64,000 nt of DNA from Legionella steelei (GCF_001468005.1 NZ_LNYY01000019.1:1463941-1527940), one strand, 5' to 3'. Shown: positions 15,800 to 25,830, counted from the first letter of the stretch. Numbers and translations: made by a program. The notes: generated by a model from the letters alone, not told the origin.

Positions 15800-16462
15800 A
15801 TGTTTCATTACTGGAAAAAAGTGGACAGTTTAAATCATATCAATCGGTTGTTATTAGCCTTTGTATTCGTACTCATTTTGATTGTATTTGGCCTGATCAT
15901 TACGCTAGCTAAAATACCCAATCGTTTTGAATTTTGGCTAACACCTTCTATGAGTAGTAATGGTGGATTAGTCAAGGAAAACGCCATACCCAAAGAGTAC
16001 GTTCAGGGTTTTGTTGCCACACTGCTACCCACCTTAAACACCTGGTCACAAGGTGGTAAAAAAGAATTTGCTACTAATCTTTCAGGCTTTCATTACTACT
16101 TCACTCCACGACATCAGGCATTAATGGATAAAACCTTGATAGCTTATAAAGATGCTCAACTTTTTAATCGCATACAAGTAGCAAGTCTTTATCGGTTTAT
16201 GGAAAACGAAGATGTCAAAGTAATCGCTCATAACACATGGGAAGTTCATCTGGTTTTACGCATTACCCAACGCTTAAAAGACGATAGCCCCATGGTCATT
16301 GCAGACAAGATTGTGGACTACCATGTGCGTGTGGTCAAGGTCAATCTCTCACGCTTACAAAATCCTTTTCAACTGGCATTGGATGGTTATACCCAACCAG
16401 AAAAACTAATCACCGATTTATTGGCAACCAATAGAAGAGGTACACAACATGACAACAACTAA
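15800..16462 (+). CDS. VirB8/TraE-like ICE protein, TIGR03746 (DUF2895) family
   Basis: 220 aa with one N-terminal transmembrane helix (about 17-39) and a periplasmic domain, the VirB8/TraE architecture. Distinctive segments are RFEFWLTPSMSSNGGL, the FVATLLPTLNTW region, GFHYYFTPRHQALMDK and WEVHLVLRITQRL, which fit TIGR03746 (PFL_4703). It is a core inner-membrane channel component. It starts 4 nt after the VirB3-like gene and overlaps the next gene by 14 nt. Confidence 0.8.
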   Translation: MFHYWKKVDSLNHINRLLLAFVFVLILIVFGLIITLAKIPNRFEFWLTPSMSSNGGLVKENAIPKEYVQGFVATLLPTLNTWSQGGKKEFATNLSGFHYYFTPRHQALMDKTLIAYKDAQLFNRIQVASLYRFMENEDVKVIAHNTWEVHLVLRITQRLKDDSPMVIADKIVDYHVRVVKVNLSRLQNPFQLALDGYTQPEKLITDLLATNRRGTQHDNN

Positions 16463-17231
16463 ATGGTTACTCACCATAATTGCCTTAATTAGCTGCCAAT
16501 ACGCGATAGCTCGGGATGCAGAACATGTCTTGTGGGATAAAACACCCATCCCTGTCGAACTATCCTTGAATGAGGAAAGGCTCATCCATTTTCCTCAAGC
16601 CATTAGTATTGTAGATAATGAAGCAGCTTCCCAAATCGCGCTTTTGAAAATTCAGGATGCTTTATATCTGAAAGGCAAGGACGTTTTTAAAAACAAAAGG
16701 CTCTTGGTGCAGCTCATGCCTCAAGGTGAAGTCATTATCTTAAACTTAAGCGTTAATGATAAAACCCATGATGTAAAACCAATAGAAGTGCTTTTGGAAT
16801 CAAAAGAAAGTACCAGCTCCCCTCAAGAGGTGGCCAATCCTCTGGATTTAAATGCAGTAACACTGACGCGCTTTGCCATCCAATCCTTGTATGCCCCACA
16901 AAGACTGTTGGTGATCCCTGATGGCGTGGGGCGTGTGCCTATGCAAACCCGAAAACAAGTAAGCCTTTTTTACGGTGCCAGTATTGAAGCAAGACCATTG
17001 ATTTCATGGCATGGAGGAGCTTTTTATGTGACTGCGGTAGAGTTGAAAAATCTGTTGAGCAAGGAAATAGTTATTGATCCTCGCCAAATGATGGGTAACT
17101 GGCAAACCGCTACCTTTTACCCAACCAACACTTTATCACCTCGTAGCAAGAAAGAGTCCACCACGGTATTTCTGGTATCAGACAGACCCTTTGGTATAGC
17201 TCTTTCTGCAAGTCAGGAGTATGTGCGATGA
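16449..17231 (+). CDS. TraK/VirB9-like ICE protein, TIGR03749 (DUF3438) family
   Basis: 260 aa with a signal peptide (MTTKWLLTIIALISCQYAIA-like, 21 residues). Mature motifs HVLWDKTPIPVELSLNEERLIHFP and YAPQRLLVIPDGVGRVPM (in part) and MGNWQTATFYPTNTLSP are those of DUF3438, the TraK/VirB9-like secretin-associated component. It is expected in the periplasm as part of the outer-membrane core complex with the TraB-like and lipoprotein products that follow. It overlaps its neighbours by 14 nt and 4 nt (ATGA). Confidence 0.8.
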   Translation: MTTTKWLLTIIALISCQYAIARDAEHVLWDKTPIPVELSLNEERLIHFPQAISIVDNEAASQIALLKIQDALYLKGKDVFKNKRLLVQLMPQGEVIILNLSVNDKTHDVKPIEVLLESKESTSSPQEVANPLDLNAVTLTRFAIQSLYAPQRLLVIPDGVGRVPMQTRKQVSLFYGASIEARPLISWHGGAFYVTAVELKNLLSKEIVIDPRQMMGNWQTATFYPTNTLSPRSKKESTTVFLVSDRPFGIALSASQEYVR

Positions 17232-18541
17232 AAAAGAATACTGGACTTAAAGTATTGACTGGCACGGTGATCGCGGTTGTTGCACTCATTATGATGAACA
17301 GCAAACATCATGACCGTGAACCCGAAGTCACTCACCACGATCCCAATAATCTGAATGAAGCTATTGCCAGCCAATTTAATGACAACATCCGTGATGTTGC
17401 TGCAAGACTACAGGAAACCGAAAAGAAACTTTCCAGTCTTGAATCGGAAAACAAGCAACTCAGAGGCAAAAAAGAAAATGTGCAGGATTCTTATAATCCT
17501 GAGATGATTAAAGAAATAGAACAACTAAAATCCGAATTGGCCAATGTCAAAACCAGTCAGGAATCCCAACAAAACTTTCAATCCTACACCATCAATGAAG
17601 AATCGACTCTTACAAAAGAACAAAGAGTTAAGGACATCGATGCTTTATTAATGAAACGTGAAAACAATCCTAATGAACAAGCCTATTGGGAGGGATTAAA
17701 GAAAAAAAAGCAAGCATTAACCCAAAAAGTTAAAACAGCGGCTTTAAACAGTAAAGATAAAAAAAGTATTCCCTATTACACCATTCCAGCAGGCTCTGAT
17801 TTAGGCAGAACTACCTTGTTATCGGCACTGATTGGTGAGGTGCCAGTTGAAGGCAAACTCATGCAGCCTTTATTTCCCTTCTCAGCCATTATTAATCGTG
17901 GTGATTTAATGGCTGCTAATGGTATCCCTTTACCTCCCAATATTTCAGGTATGAAAGTTAATGGTTATGCAATCGGTGTTGGTTCTTTTCTAGATAACAT
18001 CAGCTGTGTTCGAGCCTATGTAACCTCTGCATTGTTTGTTTTTGATGACGGCCATTTTGTGACCATGGGTAAAGAGCAAATGACTGGAACAGCTGAAATG
18101 GTCAATAACGAAAGTTTAGGTTATCTCACCACCGCTTTTGGTAATCCCTGCATTAAAGGCCAGTATTTTACTAATGCTCCAAGAGTACTTGCGGCACTTG
18201 TGGCTTCCGATGGGATTAAAGGGTTTAGTAATGCACTTTCCCAGTGGCAAATGACCTATACCGCCAATGCCAATGGTGCGACAGGCACACCTACCGGCTC
18301 TATGGGCAATTATGCATTGGGTGGTGCGCTTTCCCAGGGAACAGTCAAAGCTGCTGATTGGCTGGAAAAACGCATTCAAGGCAGCTTCGATATGGTTTTT
18401 GTTCCAGCATCTCAAGGATACAGACCGACACAGCTTTCATTTCACGTCACACAAACCATCAACCTTGATAAAGAAACCAATGGGAGAGTATTAGATTATG
18501 GCCATTTACAACAAACTGCACATGATTTTAGCCTTAGGTAG
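17228..18541 (+). CDS. TraB/VirB10-like ICE protein, TIGR03752 family
   Basis: 437 aa. One N-terminal transmembrane helix (about 7-24), then a coiled coil (about 50-110, with ARLQETEKKLSSLESENKQL) and a C-terminal TrbI/VirB10-like beta domain (about 180-420) including YYTIPAGSDLGRTTLLSALIG and GEVPVEGKLMQPLFPFSAII (quoted in part). This is the bridge between inner and outer membrane in the T4SS. The 3' end overlaps the lipoprotein gene by 44 nt in another frame. The assignment is strong from topology, motifs and order. Confidence 0.85.
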   Translation: MKKNTGLKVLTGTVIAVVALIMMNSKHHDREPEVTHHDPNNLNEAIASQFNDNIRDVAARLQETEKKLSSLESENKQLRGKKENVQDSYNPEMIKEIEQLKSELANVKTSQESQQNFQSYTINEESTLTKEQRVKDIDALLMKRENNPNEQAYWEGLKKKKQALTQKVKTAALNSKDKKSIPYYTIPAGSDLGRTTLLSALIGEVPVEGKLMQPLFPFSAIINRGDLMAANGIPLPPNISGMKVNGYAIGVGSFLDNISCVRAYVTSALFVFDDGHFVTMGKEQMTGTAEMVNNESLGYLTTAFGNPCIKGQYFTNAPRVLAALVASDGIKGFSNALSQWQMTYTANANGATGTPTGSMGNYALGGALSQGTVKAADWLEKRIQGSFDMVFVPASQGYRPTQLSFHVTQTINLDKETNGRVLDYGHLQQTAHDFSLR

Positions 18542-18887
18542 CGTCTTGGTGCTTAGTGCTTGCGCCTCAAAGACAGTTGGTTCCACGGCTATTCCCGAAG
18601 GAGGATTGACTGTTAACCAACTTTATCAGCAAAGCCTTGGCGAAGCCATGCCTGGCTGGTCTGTACCTAAAAGGCAGACCAAGCCGGTTAAATATTCAGG
18701 GTATACACGAGATGCGTCCAACGAGATTCAACATTTGTTCAAGCCTTTGGATAACCCACAAGTTCCGATTTATGTGTTTCCTCATGTGGCTGTCATTGGT
18801 GATGAGCAATTGTTAAAACCAGGCTATACCACAGCCTTTTTTCTCTACAAACAAAATCAATTTGCACTAGCTTCCGAGCACTATTAA
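18498..18887 (+). CDS. ICE lipoprotein, TIGR03751 family (VirB7/TraV-like)
   Basis: 129 aa with a lipoprotein signal peptide, ILALGSVLVLSAC, in which LSAC is the lipobox (Cys at residue 22). The mature protein contains YSGYTRDASNEIQHLFKPL and VPIYVFPHVAVIGDEQLLKPGY (in part), conserved in TIGR03751. It is the outer-membrane lipoprotein of the GI-type core complex, next to the VirB10-like and VirB4-like genes as expected. It starts inside the previous gene. Confidence 0.85.
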   Translation: MAIYNKLHMILALGSVLVLSACASKTVGSTAIPEGGLTVNQLYQQSLGEAMPGWSVPKRQTKPVKYSGYTRDASNEIQHLFKPLDNPQVPIYVFPHVAVIGDEQLLKPGYTTAFFLYKQNQFALASEHY

Positions 18888-18897
18888 GAGGTAAATA

Positions 18898-21672
18898 ATG
18901 AAATTATTCAGCCAAGTAAGTGACTGGCTGTTAGGACAACCCAATAAACCAGTATTAACGCAACAAAACATAAAAAAAAGATTTGAGAATCACAACCCTT
19001 CCTTTGCCAATCAATTGTCTATGGTGGATTTCAATGATGAGCTCAATCTCTTTTTACTCAATGATGGAGTCAGCATTGGTTCAGGTTTTGAATTAGCGTC
19101 CATTCCAGCGGAGGCCGCCTCTACTGAACATTTACACGCTGTGTTTAACAAAATTCGAGATACTTTTGCTACGGTAGTCCCTTTGCACAAAGAAGATCCC
19201 TGGGTGATGCAAATGTATGTCAATGACGAATACAGTTTAAAACCTGTTCTCACTCATATTCAACAAAGCATTGCACCAGACATTGCTGAAACGTCCTTTA
19301 CTCGTGACTATTTGGCAAGGTTGGATGATCTGTTTTGCAAGATGACAAGACCTGAAGGATTGTTTGTTGATCCCAAAACCGATGCACCTTATCGTGGCAG
19401 ACGAAGACGAATCAGGGTTTTATTTTATCGCCTCTATCAAAAAACGCAAACCACCAGAGAGCAGTCACTTGCTGAGCATCAGGAAGTCATGGCTCAGATT
19501 GAAAGCAAATTACTATCACCTGGTCTTCAACTAAAACAACTAACCGGTAAAGATTATTATCAGTGGTTGGTGCGTTGGTTTGCAGCCAACCCCGAAGAAC
19601 TATTAGCTCGCTTTCCTTATCCTAAAGACAAAAAACCGGCAGGTTATACCCTAAGCCAGAATGTTTTGTTTCATGAACCACAAAGTGACGAGCAAGGTTT
19701 TATGTTCGATGAGATGGTCCATCGTATTCTTTATATTGATGGACTGAAAGAAGCGCCTGAAATTGGTCTTTTATCTCGTGAAAAACCACAAGCCAATCCC
19801 AAACATCGGTATTCGCTTTTAGATAAGTTGCCTGAAGGCGCTACCTATACCATTCAGGTTATCTTTGAAAATGATGAAGCCTTAGACGCGCATCTCATGC
19901 GTCTTGAAAAAGGCATAGTAGGGACAAGCCTTAAACCCACACAAGTCAGAGAAGACATTAAAGTCGCACGAGATGAATTGTCTATAGGAAACCGTCTCTT
20001 TTGGGTTAATCAATCCATTTTTTATCGTGCCAGCACAAAAGACCTGGCAGTACTCATAGAAAAAGAACTAAAAGAATTATTCATTGAAGCCAAAATGCCT
20101 TTGATTTCTTCTTGTTTCGACATTCATCCCATTAACAGTTATCTCAATGCCTTACCTTTTAATTTCATCCCACAATATGCTCGCCAATACTTGCGCTTTG
20201 ACCGATTGATGTATGCATCCGAATTAGCCTCTTTATTGCCTGTGTATGGACGTAATCAAGGGGCAAGGCACCTTCCCTGTTTCACCTTTTTTAATCGTTT
20301 GGGAGAACCAGTGCTTTTTGATGTATTGCATCATGATTTTATCAGCCAAAACTCCCACATGGCCTTGTTCGCCAATTCCGGTGGCGGCAAATCAGTGGCT
20401 ACTGGCTGGATGATTAATTCGCTGATGGCCACTAAAAATGCCCGCATCATTCTATTTGAAATGGGAAATTCTTTTGATCGTATACTTCTACATGCCAAAA
20501 CACACGGCAAAAAAACCAAGCAGTTATTACTGAGTAATAAAAAAGATGAAGCCGTTCCATTAAATCCATTTTGTGAAGCTTATAAAGCCATTCCTGAAAT
20601 CACGGACAATCTGAGTGCAGAACAAGCAACCTTAATTGCGCAAAAAATTAGAACAATCAAAGAAAATCTCGAACAGCCAGCCAGCTCAGAAGAGTTGGCC
20701 TGTAATGATGGATCTCGCTCGTATCTAGCAGAGCTGGCCTTAGCGTTGCGTACCATGATTACTGAAGCCAATGCACTGGAAGAAGAGCAATTTACTCTGG
20801 CCGATGAAACACTGTTAATCGAAGTCTTAAGTGATGCCATCTTAACGTCTGTTAACCATGATATCCCGCAAATGTTAACTGAGCACATTGTAAGTAGCTT
20901 TAAACGGCGACTGGATAAAGAAACAGTTCCTCGCAAAAAAGACCGTATTTTGGATATGCACGACCGATTAAACAGTTATGTCATTAACAGCGCCAAATCA
21001 CGCTTTTTTAATGTTCCAACTGAACCTTTAGGAGATTTTGATATCTTTCATGTTGATATCTCCGCGATTAAAGATGATACCGGGAAGCTCGCTTTAGTGA
21101 TGGTGTCTTTATTACCAAGAATATTGGCTATGGCAGAAGCCACTCAAAACGACAACAGACCAACCTTTCTTTTTATTGATGAATCTCATTTGCAATTTCA
21201 AATTCCTTCAGTGGTGACCGTGTGTTTACTTGTTGCCAAAGTAGCCAGAAAGTTAGGTCTTTGGCTGGTTGCTATTACCCAAAACGTCACCGACATGAAT
21301 TCGGAAAAAGCCACCAAGATTTTATCGCTAATTGAAACCTGGATTTTATTAGGCCTTGATGAAAAGGAAATTAGCGATGTCAAACGCTTTAAATCATTAA
21401 CTCCACAACAAGAAGCCTTAATTAGAGATATTGATTCTCAAAAAGGCTTATATGCAGAAGCGGTTTTATTAGGCTCACGTTATCAAGGATTATTTCGTGT
21501 CATTCCACCTCGCTACTTGCTTGCTCTTTTAATGACTGAAAAATCAGAAAAAGCACAACGCCATACCCTGGAGAAACAACATGATGTACTTAAAGCCGCT
21601 GAACTGCTTGCCGACCTTCTCGAAAATAAAAAACAAAGCAAAAATCATGATGCTTATTTCTATGATGATTAG
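18898..21672 (+). CDS. VirB4/TraC-like conjugation ATPase, TIGR03744 family
   Basis: 924 aa, the usual length for this family. The C-terminal half carries Walker A FANSGGGKSVATG (about 489-500) and Walker B TFLFIDESHLQF (about 760-771), and ends with a helical tail. The N-terminal half is the TraC/VirB4 domain with the family-typical RPEGLFVDPKTDAPYRGRRRRI region (in part: TDAPYRGRRRRIRVL). It powers pilus assembly and substrate transfer at the inner membrane. GAGGT lies upstream of the ATG. The last 92 nt overlap the TraU-like gene. Confidence 0.9.
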   Translation: MKLFSQVSDWLLGQPNKPVLTQQNIKKRFENHNPSFANQLSMVDFNDELNLFLLNDGVSIGSGFELASIPAEAASTEHLHAVFNKIRDTFATVVPLHKEDPWVMQMYVNDEYSLKPVLTHIQQSIAPDIAETSFTRDYLARLDDLFCKMTRPEGLFVDPKTDAPYRGRRRRIRVLFYRLYQKTQTTREQSLAEHQEVMAQIESKLLSPGLQLKQLTGKDYYQWLVRWFAANPEELLARFPYPKDKKPAGYTLSQNVLFHEPQSDEQGFMFDEMVHRILYIDGLKEAPEIGLLSREKPQANPKHRYSLLDKLPEGATYTIQVIFENDEALDAHLMRLEKGIVGTSLKPTQVREDIKVARDELSIGNRLFWVNQSIFYRASTKDLAVLIEKELKELFIEAKMPLISSCFDIHPINSYLNALPFNFIPQYARQYLRFDRLMYASELASLLPVYGRNQGARHLPCFTFFNRLGEPVLFDVLHHDFISQNSHMALFANSGGGKSVATGWMINSLMATKNARIILFEMGNSFDRILLHAKTHGKKTKQLLLSNKKDEAVPLNPFCEAYKAIPEITDNLSAEQATLIAQKIRTIKENLEQPASSEELACNDGSRSYLAELALALRTMITEANALEEEQFTLADETLLIEVLSDAILTSVNHDIPQMLTEHIVSSFKRRLDKETVPRKKDRILDMHDRLNSYVINSAKSRFFNVPTEPLGDFDIFHVDISAIKDDTGKLALVMVSLLPRILAMAEATQNDNRPTFLFIDESHLQFQIPSVVTVCLLVAKVARKLGLWLVAITQNVTDMNSEKATKILSLIETWILLGLDEKEISDVKRFKSLTPQQEALIRDIDSQKGLYAEAVLLGSRYQGLFRVIPPRYLLALLMTEKSEKAQRHTLEKQHDVLKAAELLADLLENKKQSKNHDAYFYDD

Positions 21673-22642
21673 CTCATCCATCCATGCAAGAGAAAGCATA
21701 GAGCCACCTAGTCCTATTAGCAGTTTTGGTATTGCCAACAAGGTATTAGGCAGGATCTTTACCAACAGTCACTACAAGGTAATTGGTTCCTGTACTTGGG
21801 CAGTAGGAAAACTTCCGCCTAAGCTGGTAGCTGTTCCTGCAATCGAACAGTTTTTACCTGACTTAATTGTCACAGTGGCCAATCGCCCCGAAACCAATCC
21901 ATGGATTGAAGCACGTGCACTTTATGAAAATCCGGCAAGCCAAGCCTTGTATCAAAAGACCTATCTACTAGCGACTGGTTCAGCGCTAGGTTTTGGCGAT
22001 GATGCAGGACAAACCTCGGCCATGCACATCAATGAAGAACGCACACGGGTTGTTGATGTAATTGGCAGCCCCGCAGGTCTTTATCGTTTCCCTTATTTGT
22101 CACATAAACCTGAAACACGTTTTGGTTCCCCTTACTACATCAGTGAGGCTGATGCCGTGTCAGACCGCACAGAGCTTGCTGAAATTGCTTATATGGCAAC
22201 TCATCCTCATCTATTATTCAACCATGACATAGGATCCACAACACAGTCGTGGGGACATGAAATCCCAAGGATTATGCGAGTCACGCAGCCCTCACGCTTT
22301 AGAGCATCTGTTGTTGCAGCCCTTCATGCAGCAGACATCGTGACCAATAAAAACAGTCTTCATGTAACCCAGAGCACCAGTAATTCTTGTGGTGCTAATT
22401 GCGTGGTAGCCAATGTGATATTTGATGGCCACAACAAAAACATCATCTGGCAGGAAGTGTACCCAAGAAACCGCAACATCAATTTTAATGATGCTAGCGA
22501 TATGGGTGTAGAGGATGACAAAGCAGGAAATGGAAATTATGTCTTTGTAGTTTGGCGAAAATATCGAGGCTGTATTGCCCATGAAGGGAAATTAGTGCGC
22601 GCACTTTCATTCCCCAAAGTGGGACATCCTCAAAAACGATAG
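21581..22642 (+). CDS. TraU-like ICE protein, TIGR03756 (PFL_4710) family
   Basis: 353 aa from the ATG at 21581, which has TGGAG 7 nt upstream, although it overlaps the ATPase gene by 92 nt. A later ATG at 21647 directly precedes a minimal hydrophobic signal (MMLISMMISSSIHA) and is an alternative. The mature protein contains NSHYKVIGSCTWAVGKLPPKL, HLLFNHDIGSTTQSWGHEIPRI and YPRNRNINFNDASDMG, all typical of TraU-like ICE proteins, plus conserved cysteines (SNSCGANCVV). It is a periplasmic mating-pair component. A DsbC-like gene normally found nearby is not present. Confidence 0.78.
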   Translation: MMYLKPLNCLPTFSKIKNKAKIMMLISMMISSSIHARESIEPPSPISSFGIANKVLGRIFTNSHYKVIGSCTWAVGKLPPKLVAVPAIEQFLPDLIVTVANRPETNPWIEARALYENPASQALYQKTYLLATGSALGFGDDAGQTSAMHINEERTRVVDVIGSPAGLYRFPYLSHKPETRFGSPYYISEADAVSDRTELAEIAYMATHPHLLFNHDIGSTTQSWGHEIPRIMRVTQPSRFRASVVAALHAADIVTNKNSLHVTQSTSNSCGANCVVANVIFDGHNKNIIWQEVYPRNRNINFNDASDMGVEDDKAGNGNYVFVVWRKYRGCIAHEGKLVRALSFPKVGHPQKR

Positions 22643-22651
22643 GAGTTAATC

Positions 22652-24034
22652 ATGCACAAACTGTCTATGTCTTTACTTGCATTGATGCTATCAAAAATGC
22701 TCTTTGCCAGTTCTTTTATGCCTAATGAATCGGATTATTATTACAAGTTGGGTGGCTCATCCAATCTATATGTACCCCCTGTTAATAATGACCAAACCAT
22801 CACTATTGGTGGTAATGTCGATGGGCGGCTTGGCTTTACCTGTAATGGATTTAATCCTGTAGTATCCATTACCAATACCTTTCAGGATATGAAGTCTTCT
22901 GCCATGAATATTCCTGGCGGCATTATTGATAACCTCAAAGGATCTGTTGCAGGCTTCCCACTGTATAAGCTACAACAATCCATGCCTGCGCTTTATAACG
23001 TACTGCAAAATACGGCCAGTTACGCGCAGAATGAATTTAGTGTCAAAGTCAAAGATTGCCAGGATGTGAAGAAGACTCTGGAAGAGGGTCAATCACCTAT
23101 GGAAAGTATGCTTTCGGTGTCTGATAGTCAGGGCTGGCTTGAAGCAGCAAAACGCGCAAAAACAGAAAATGTAGACGTGACGGCAACAGCCAAGAGCATT
23201 GCCAAAAAACGTGACGAATATGGACTGCCCTGGATAGGTCGGGAAAGCGGAAATGCTGGTGGAGCATACCAACGGCCTATCAAAGTCATCAACGATGTGG
23301 TAATTGCCGGTTACAACATTTTATTGAATCGAAAACCACTTAATAATGAAAAGAAGCCCGATACCAAAACACCCATGACGCATGCTTGGCCAACACCGGA
23401 TGATGCCAGTCAATGGGCGGTTAAAGTATTAGGTGATATTCATGTAAGCACCGCTACAGATACAGATAAAACCAAACACGATGCCAAGGCTGGCATTGGG
23501 TTATCCGCGTTATTACAAAATTGTGACAGCTCCAACACCTGTACTGCCAATGTGTCTAAAGCACTGTGGAATCTAGTAGACAAGCAATGGCCGTTGACTG
23601 AAGAAAAACTCAAAATGGTTAGTGCATCCAACTTGATGATTACAGATGAAATCATCATCACCATACAACGTATGCCACGTGAAGAACAAATCTTGACTGT
23701 CTCCAAATTGGCCGAGGAAATTGCTGTACAAAACATGCTCGATAAGGCCTTGATGATGCGCCGTATTTTACAAGCTGGTCTTCAAGTACAAGAAGTACAA
23801 AACTTAAAGCCCGCGCTTGATATGGTGAAATTTGCCTTAAAGAAACTCGATGATGACATTCATTCTTTAGCTTTTGAAAGCGAAGTTCGTAAAAAAATGA
23901 TGACTGAAACCTTAGGTCTTTTGATGGATATGCGAAGTAGCGATATAGCCAAGGGCTTGCCTGGTGATGATCATGAACAATCGCAAGTTAAAAATGGCGC
24001 AGTCTATGCGAAACCTGATTTCAAAGGAGCATAA
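22652..24034 (+). CDS. TraH-like ICE protein, TIGR03755 (PFL_4711) family
   Basis: 460 aa with a signal peptide (MHKLSMSLLALMLSKMLFASS). The N-terminal mature region YYYKLGGSSNLYVPPVNNDQ and LGFTCNGFNPVVSITNTF (in part) matches TIGR03755; the C-terminal part is helical (EEQILTVSKLAEEIAVQNML). Members are periplasmic, probably forming a complex with the TraU-like protein and the TraG-like membrane protein encoded next. The gap to the TraU-like gene is 9 nt and to the TraG-like gene 1 nt. Confidence 0.78.
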   Translation: MHKLSMSLLALMLSKMLFASSFMPNESDYYYKLGGSSNLYVPPVNNDQTITIGGNVDGRLGFTCNGFNPVVSITNTFQDMKSSAMNIPGGIIDNLKGSVAGFPLYKLQQSMPALYNVLQNTASYAQNEFSVKVKDCQDVKKTLEEGQSPMESMLSVSDSQGWLEAAKRAKTENVDVTATAKSIAKKRDEYGLPWIGRESGNAGGAYQRPIKVINDVVIAGYNILLNRKPLNNEKKPDTKTPMTHAWPTPDDASQWAVKVLGDIHVSTATDTDKTKHDAKAGIGLSALLQNCDSSNTCTANVSKALWNLVDKQWPLTEEKLKMVSASNLMITDEIIITIQRMPREEQILTVSKLAEEIAVQNMLDKALMMRRILQAGLQVQEVQNLKPALDMVKFALKKLDDDIHSLAFESEVRKKMMTETLGLLMDMRSSDIAKGLPGDDHEQSQVKNGAVYAKPDFKGA

Positions 24035-24035
24035 G

Positions 24036-25604
24036 ATGGTCGTATTTAGCCCGTTATCCTTGTACACCACCTATTTAGGCTGGCAACAATATGAGGTTAT
24101 TTTTAATGCCCTGTGGCAAACGGGTTTGTTATACCTTGGTTTTCTTATGGTAGGGTATCGATTCTTAAAAAATGTGCTGGCACCTTCTGGTGCTACACAT
24201 CACGCGGCAGAATATGCCTTGAATCATTTTCTTTATGAATTGGCAATTACTTTTTTGATTTGCGGCATGTTTATCTACCCCTGTGTGCCATTGGAAGAAA
24301 AAGCCATGAGTTTTAAGCCGATGTGCGGTATAAAAAAAGGAACAGATGCAAAAACCTCTACATTAAAAGATACAGGTACTACTTATGATGAAGCATTTGC
24401 AGACGTACTGACACCCAATGTCAAAATGCCTATTGGTTTTGCACTCTTGCAAAATTACATGTCAGGGATTACCTACGGCTTGATGAAAGTGACCGGTTGC
24501 ACCGACAGCTTACAAGCGATTGAAGGCGATTTAATATCCACCTATTTACCTGCTGATGTACGTGAACAAGCATTGAATTTTCACAGACAATGCTTCCTTG
24601 AGGCCCGAAGCCAATACCACAATGAACCGCACGATAAAACCAAAGTCAATGACATTTTAAAAAAATACGGTGGTGAGGAAGATTTAAAATGGGTGGGTTC
24701 CAAAGTCTATCAAACACTATACTATGATAAAATTTACGCAAGACAACCCGTACCTGGCTTTACCTTTAACGAAGCCCCGAACAAAAATCTCGAAAAAGCA
24801 GCAGAACGTGGTGATATTGATGCCAAACATCTGCCAGAGCAAGGTTATCCCACCTGCAATCAATGGTGGAAAAAGCTCAAAACAGATTTGGTGCAAGTAG
24901 CCAATAACGCCAGTGTCTTTGACAGTCACCTGAATTACTACGCGGTTTTAGACCGGGTACGCACGTTCAAAAATAACCATCCTAAAGCTTGGGGTTCGCA
25001 GTTAAGCTCAGAAGACTACATTGCCAAGATGTTGCTTAATGACAGTCGTGACATGCAGGCTAACAGTATGAAAAACCTAATGGGAAATACCAATGGGGCT
25101 TTTGGTGGTGCCATTTCACATGGGTTAGTAAATATTGGGCAACTAACAAAATCATGGACATCAACGCCGTTAAAGCGTGAGGCCATTATGCAAACACTAC
25201 CTGTCATGCAGGCCTTTTTGTATTTCTTCCTGATTATCTTGACTCCTGTGATTTTGGCTTTAAGTGGTTATAACCCTAAGGCGTTAGGCAGTATTTGCGG
25301 TCTGTTTATAATGGCGATTTTCCTGCAATACCTGTGGCAACTGGTGGGTTTTGTCGAGCGCAGTGTGCTTGATCCTTTAGGACAAAACGATGCCATTGCA
25401 GCCATGCGCAATATGGCGGTTTTATTCTATTTTATTGCACCCATGTTGCTATTAAAACTGTCTAGTCATTTTGGTGGGGAAGCAGGGGCAGCACTTGGTG
25501 CATTGGTTAATGACGCAGCGCAGCACAGTAACAAAGTTGCCAACTCAGGTGTGGATACCATCAAGCAAGGGGCAAAAATAGCCAGCATGGGGAAAGTAAA
25601 ATGA
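24036..25604 (+). CDS. TraG-N-like inner-membrane mating protein
   Basis: 522 aa from the ATG at 24036, which has AAAGGAG 7-13 nt upstream; a longer reading from 23964 lies within the previous gene. There are N-terminal membrane helices (about 20-45, 72-90) and a C-terminal cluster (about 393-495), with a large loop between them. Segments VFSPLSLYTTYLGWQQYE and QPVPGFTFNEAPNKNLEKAA resemble the TraG_N domain of ICE mating-pair proteins that stabilise mating and may contribute to entry exclusion. It closes the contiguous mating-pair block. Confidence 0.8.
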   Translation: MVVFSPLSLYTTYLGWQQYEVIFNALWQTGLLYLGFLMVGYRFLKNVLAPSGATHHAAEYALNHFLYELAITFLICGMFIYPCVPLEEKAMSFKPMCGIKKGTDAKTSTLKDTGTTYDEAFADVLTPNVKMPIGFALLQNYMSGITYGLMKVTGCTDSLQAIEGDLISTYLPADVREQALNFHRQCFLEARSQYHNEPHDKTKVNDILKKYGGEEDLKWVGSKVYQTLYYDKIYARQPVPGFTFNEAPNKNLEKAAERGDIDAKHLPEQGYPTCNQWWKKLKTDLVQVANNASVFDSHLNYYAVLDRVRTFKNNHPKAWGSQLSSEDYIAKMLLNDSRDMQANSMKNLMGNTNGAFGGAISHGLVNIGQLTKSWTSTPLKREAIMQTLPVMQAFLYFFLIILTPVILALSGYNPKALGSICGLFIMAIFLQYLWQLVGFVERSVLDPLGQNDAIAAMRNMAVLFYFIAPMLLLKLSSHFGGEAGAALGALVNDAAQHSNKVANSGVDTIKQGAKIASMGKVK

Positions 25605-25606
25605 AG

Positions 25607-25816
25607 CTAGTCTCCATGAATATGTCTGGCGTATTCAGAGCCACTGATTGCACCATCTTCATAAAGTTCGGTTGCCTTCCCCGCAACATAGTGTGGTTTA
25701 TCTTTTTCATCGGAAGCAAAGACAACAATCGCTTGCAAAGCAAGAAGACTTATCTTGCCAAATATTTTCAATCCCTTCAAAACCACCGACTTTTTGTGGT
25801 TGTTCTTCCTAATCAT
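25607..25816 (-). CDS. Small DUF3742/SHOCT-like protein, antisense in the operon
   Basis: 69 aa on the strand opposite to all T4SS genes, filling the gap between the TraG-like gene and the next plus-strand gene. A basic N-terminus and hydrophobic stretch (ILGK-like ISLLALQAIVVFA, about 20-34) are followed by KATELYEDGAISGSEYARHIHGD (in part), which resembles short C-terminal (SHOCT-like) tails and the ends of DUF3742 proteins, encoded antisense after TraG in Pseudomonas-type ICEs. The ribosome site is weak. The exact fit into the gap argues for a real gene, but the call is tentative. Confidence 0.5.
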   Translation of the reverse strand: MIRKNNHKKSVVLKGLKIFGKISLLALQAIVVFASDEKDKPHYVAGKATELYEDGAISGSEYARHIHGD

Positions 25817-25830
25817 AAGGAGTTTTTTCC

